Both the position numbers and the translations under genes were made by a program. A DNA stretch of 64,000 nucleotides from Tenacibaculum sp. M341 (GTDB lineage Bacteria > Bacteroidota > Bacteroidia > Flavobacteriales > Flavobacteriaceae). Of this stretch, positions 61,525-64,000 are shown piece after piece. The notes below the pieces were generated by a model, which was not told the DNA's origin, made no database searches, and worked only from the letters and a program-made list of their open reading frames with translations. The DNA lies in contig NZ_SJXJ01000011.1 of assembly GCF_004337695.1 (NCBI RefSeq), positions 1 to 64,000 of the forward strand, read 5' to 3'. How positions within the stretch are numbered: position 1 is the first letter of the stretch; each line of letters starts with the position of its first letter.

Positions 61525-62469
61525 TTACAAAATGGCACTTCCCAATCCAAAAAGAATCGCAAATAGAAATGTACTTAAAGCTACTTTTTTAAGCTCTCCA
61601 TCGAATAATTTTTCATCTGTATTTTTATATACAAAGAGCACGTGTTTTATAATAGGAATATATGCTATTAAAAAAAGAAACTGAAAAGGTGTTCTGTAGT
61701 TAATTGACACATATAATAACGCAAACAAAAAAGAAGATGCTAACAAATAATAATGATAATACTTTGCGAATTCTTCTCCTATTTTTACTACTAATGTATT
61801 TTTGCCTGATGCTGCATCATTAACTCTATCACGCATATTATTTAAGTTTAATACAGCTGTACTTAACAAACCAATAGAAAAAGCTGGTAAAAATATTGTA
61901 AAGTTGATTTCTTTAGTGTACAAGAAATAAGTTCCGACTACTGCTAATAACCCAAAGAATACAAATACAAATACATCTCCAAAACCACTATAACCATATG
62001 CCGATTTTCCTACTGTATACTTTATAGCTGCAACTATGGATGCTATACCTAATCCAAAAAACAATAATGAATATAGAAAGTTTTCTTTACCAAAAGCTGT
62101 ATAGATTAATAAAAGCGCTACTATTAAAGTAATAATTGCTGTAATAATCATAGCTTGTTTCATTTGTTTTGGACTAATAGCGCCTGATGCTACCATTCTA
62201 GCTTCTCCTTCTCTATTTTTATCCGTTCCTTTTATACCATCACCATAATCATTTGCAAAGTTTGATAATACTTGAAAACCAATAGTCGTTAAAATAGCTA
62301 ACCAGAAAATTGAATTCTCCAATATGCTTGGCTTGCTAAAGTTTCCTTTAAAAACGTTTGCCAAAACATCATAAGAATCATTATACCCTAAAAAAGCTCC
62401 TACAATAATTCCGGAAACAGATAATGGTAACGTTCGTAAACGTGCTGCTTTTATATAGTTTTTTATCAT
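61525..62469 (-). CDS. menA: 1,4-Dihydroxy-2-naphthoate polyprenyltransferase
   Basis: 314 residues, UbiA superfamily with about eight membrane segments. First Asp-rich motif NFANDYGDGIKGTDKNR and second NNMRDRVNDAASGKNTLVVKIG are both intact, in the MenA-specific form. It attaches the polyprenyl chain to DHNA to form demethylmenaquinone. It starts MIKNYIKAARLRTLPLSVSGI, typical of MenA. It is near menC/menE but separated by other genes. Confidence 0.94.
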   Translation of the reverse strand: MIKNYIKAARLRTLPLSVSGIIVGAFLGYNDSYDVLANVFKGNFSKPSILENSIFWLAILTTIGFQVLSNFANDYGDGIKGTDKNREGEARMVASGAISPKQMKQAMIITAIITLIVALLLIYTAFGKENFLYSLLFFGLGIASIVAAIKYTVGKSAYGYSGFGDVFVFVFFGLLAVVGTYFLYTKEINFTIFLPAFSIGLLSTAVLNLNNMRDRVNDAASGKNTLVVKIGEEFAKYYHYYLLASSFLFALLYVSINYRTPFQFLFLIAYIPIIKHVLFVYKNTDEKLFDGELKKVALSTFLFAILFGLGSAIL

Positions 62470-62483
62470 TTTTAATCCATAAA

Positions 62484-62509
62484 AAAAGGAAGAATAATTT
62501 CTTCCTTTT
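62484..62509 (-). terminator. Terminator between the Fe-S operon and menA
   Basis: AAAAGGAAG (62484-62492) and CTTCCTTTT (62501-62509) form the stem, 18 bp past the stop of the Fe-S protein gene, with a U-rich tail on the minus strand. Confidence 0.65.
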
Positions 62510-62527
62510 CTTTATTCGTATTATAAT

Positions 62528-63307
62528 TTATAAATTATTTGCTTCAGCAATTAGCTCTGCAATATCTTTTACTACAATTTGATCTTCTTTTAAGTGAAAT
62601 TTCACACCATCAGTCATCATTGTATTACAGTAAGGACATCCTGTTGCTATAATTTCAGGATTTGTTTCTAAAGCATCCTTAGTACGTAAAATATTAATAT
62701 CAATATTTCCTTGTTCTGGTTCTTTAAACATTTGAGCTCCACCAGCACCACAACATAAAGCTGTAGATTTGTTACGCTTCATCTCTGTAGATTTCACTCC
62801 TAAACGACGAATTAAATCACGCGGAGTTTCATATACATCATTTGCACGTCCTAAATAACAAGGATCGTGGTATGTTAATCTTTTATTCTTTAAATTTTCA
62901 CCTTCAATAGATAGTCTATTCTCAGCAATTAACTTATTAATGTATTGTGTGTGATGATATACATTATAATTTCCTCCTAAACCAGGATACTCATTTTTTA
63001 AAGTATTATATGAGTGAGGGTCGCAAGTAACTATTGTTTTAACTTCATAAGCATTTAAAATTTCAATATTAGCCATTGCTTGCATTTGAAATAAAAACTC
63101 ATTTCCTGCTCTTTTTGCTGCATCTCCTGTTGAACTTTCTTCAGTTCCTAACACCGCAAAATCAACATTTGCTTGGTGTAATATTTTTACAAACGATTTA
63201 GTGATCTTTTTAGCTCTATCATCATAACTTCCTGCAGCTCCTACCCAAAACAACACTTCTGGTTGTTTTCCTTGAGCCATCATTTCTGCCATTGTTGGTA
63301 CGTTCAT
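62528..63307 (-). CDS. CCG-domain Fe-S protein (heterodisulfide-reductase subunit B-like)
   Basis: 259 residues with two CCG-type cysteine-rich modules: TCDPHSYNTLKNEYP and HDPCYLGRANDVYETPRDLIRRLG, then ALCCGAGGAQMFKEPEQG and ATGCPYCNTMMTDGVKFH. CCG domains hold non-cubane or other Fe-S clusters in HdrB, GlpC, LutA and related electron-transfer subunits. Here it pairs with the ferredoxin-type protein upstream. I expect a quinone-linked Fe-S oxidoreductase module; the electron donor is unknown. Confidence 0.87.
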   Translation of the reverse strand: MNVPTMAEMMAQGKQPEVLFWVGAAGSYDDRAKKITKSFVKILHQANVDFAVLGTEESSTGDAAKRAGNEFLFQMQAMANIEILNAYEVKTIVTCDPHSYNTLKNEYPGLGGNYNVYHHTQYINKLIAENRLSIEGENLKNKRLTYHDPCYLGRANDVYETPRDLIRRLGVKSTEMKRNKSTALCCGAGGAQMFKEPEQGNIDINILRTKDALETNPEIIATGCPYCNTMMTDGVKFHLKEDQIVVKDIAELIAEANNL

Positions 63308-63443
63308 AATTAATTTTAAATTTTGGAATTATGAAATCTAAACTTTTTCGTTCTATTCATAATTGTAAATTAATAATTGTTTTTTTGGTTGTTACACCGT
63401 ATACTTTTTTGGAAATCAATTCAAGTTAATGAACCGTTGAGTA

Positions 63444-64000
63444 CTACTCATCTTTCCAGTTTAATCTATCCATTTGACTATACTGCCAAGGCGCACCATT
63501 GTTTTCAATGTTAGTCATCATCATGTTTAACTCTTGTGGAGCAGCAGACTCTTCCATAACAAGGTATCTACGCATTTCCATAATAATAGATAAAGGATCT
63601 ATACCAATAGGACATTCTTGTACACAAGCATTACAACTTGTACATGCCCATAATTCTTCTCTGGTAATATAATCGTCTAATAATTGCTTTCCATCTGGCT
63701 TAAATTCACCATTATTTTCATCAATATTTTTACCAACTTCCTCTAAACGATCACGAGTATCCATCATAATTTTACGAGGAGATAATTTTTTACCTGTTAA
63801 GTTAGCTGGACAAGATGATGTACATCTACCACACTCTGTACAAGTGTAAGAATTCATTAACTGTACCCAATTTAAATCGGTTACATCAGAAGCACCAAAC
63901 TTCTCTGGCTCTTCATCCTCAGCACCATCTTCTGGCATTGCATATGGATCTGCATTTGGATCCATCATCATTTGTACTTCTTTAGTAACTGCTTCTACGT
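63444..64000 (-). CDS. 4Fe-4S dicluster oxidoreductase protein, N-terminus beyond window
   Basis: The visible 185 codons are the C-terminal part: the frame stays open to base 64000 (VEAVTKEVQMMMDPN), so the ATGs near 63971 are internal. Two ferredoxin motifs, CTECGRCTSSCP and CTSCNACVQECP, carry two [4Fe-4S] clusters; the end reads WQYSQMDRLNWKDE. In Bacteroidota such proteins usually have an N-terminal membrane (HdrE/NarI-like) region, which would lie outside. It precedes the CCG protein on the same strand, with a 136-bp gap. Confidence 0.85.
   Translation of the reverse strand, partial: VEAVTKEVQMMMDPNADPYAMPEDGAEDEEPEKFGASDVTDLNWVQLMNSYTCTECGRCTSSCPANLTGKKLSPRKIMMDTRDRLEEVGKNIDENNGEFKPDGKQLLDDYITREELWACTSCNACVQECPIGIDPLSIIMEMRRYLVMEESAAPQELNMMMTNIENNGAPWQYSQMDRLNWKDE

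Noticed and set aside
1-64000. tRNA, rRNA or tmRNA genes
   Set aside because: Gaps longer than 100 bp were read by eye for tRNA ends, TTC-arm motifs and rRNA blocks; none were seen. A covariance-model scan would be decisive.

Overview
The window is AT-rich, uses TTG / TAnnTTTG-type promoters and has no obvious Shine-Dalgarno sites. Its conserved genes (menaquinone genes menA, menC and menE, DUF4834, YfhO, UPF0173, a GH3-serine hydrolase fusion, two-gene RHS proteins, CCG-type Fe-S proteins) are typical of marine Flavobacteriaceae (Bacteroidota). A Tenacibaculum-like genus is my inference; no rRNA or species marker is present.

Layout. 1-11.6 kb: an RHS polymorphic-toxin locus on the minus strand. 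Two giant secreted YD/RHS proteins are followed by an immunity-like gene and by two displaced toxin-tail + immunity-like remnants separated by a diverged 120-bp repeat; a possible insertion sequence begins at the left edge. 11.7-23 kb: housekeeping genes (lipoprotein, OmpH/Skp, HU-like protein, yaaA, a UbiA-like membrane protein, gcvP, a secreted protein of unknown function, a MepA-like membrane peptidase, an alpha/beta hydrolase). 23.6-30.9 kb: a surface-polysaccharide operon (DUF4834, YfhO, methyltransferase, two GT4 glycosyltransferases, flippase). 30.9-34.2 kb: an outer-membrane barrel with a K/E-rich tail, a GNAT protein and rsmE.

34.3-38.7 kb is the most unusual part. A membrane-embedded AraC-type regulator is followed by about 3.2 kb without protein genes. 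This stretch holds ten tandem, same-strand, transcription-unit-like modules: one diverged copy touching the regulator's stop codon and nine close copies at a period of about 328 bp. Each module has an inverted-repeat operator, a -7-like box exactly 22 bp after it, a short structured RNA and an intrinsic terminator. I interpret it as a multicopy small-RNA array controlled by the neighbouring regulator. The sequence structure is direct observation; transcription and regulation are inference.

38.7-49.5 kb: DUF4159 protein, GH3-serine hydrolase, conserved unknown, DEDD exonuclease, PPK2, DUF1223, flavodoxin-fold reductase, a 48-residue basic protein, a repeat-rich fibre-like surface protein, and an ArsR / arsenate-reductase-like / DUF6428 operon without an efflux pump. 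49.7-55.4 kb: two VWA-domain surface proteins. Three promoter regions here share paired 9-bp direct repeats at 21-bp spacing (LytTR-like), two of them leading into short terminator-ended transcripts. 55.5-64 kb: a di-haem cytochrome c peroxidase, menE-CPBP-menC, SRPBCC and VOC proteins, UPF0173 hydrolase, menA, and two Fe-S proteins, the last cut by the window edge.
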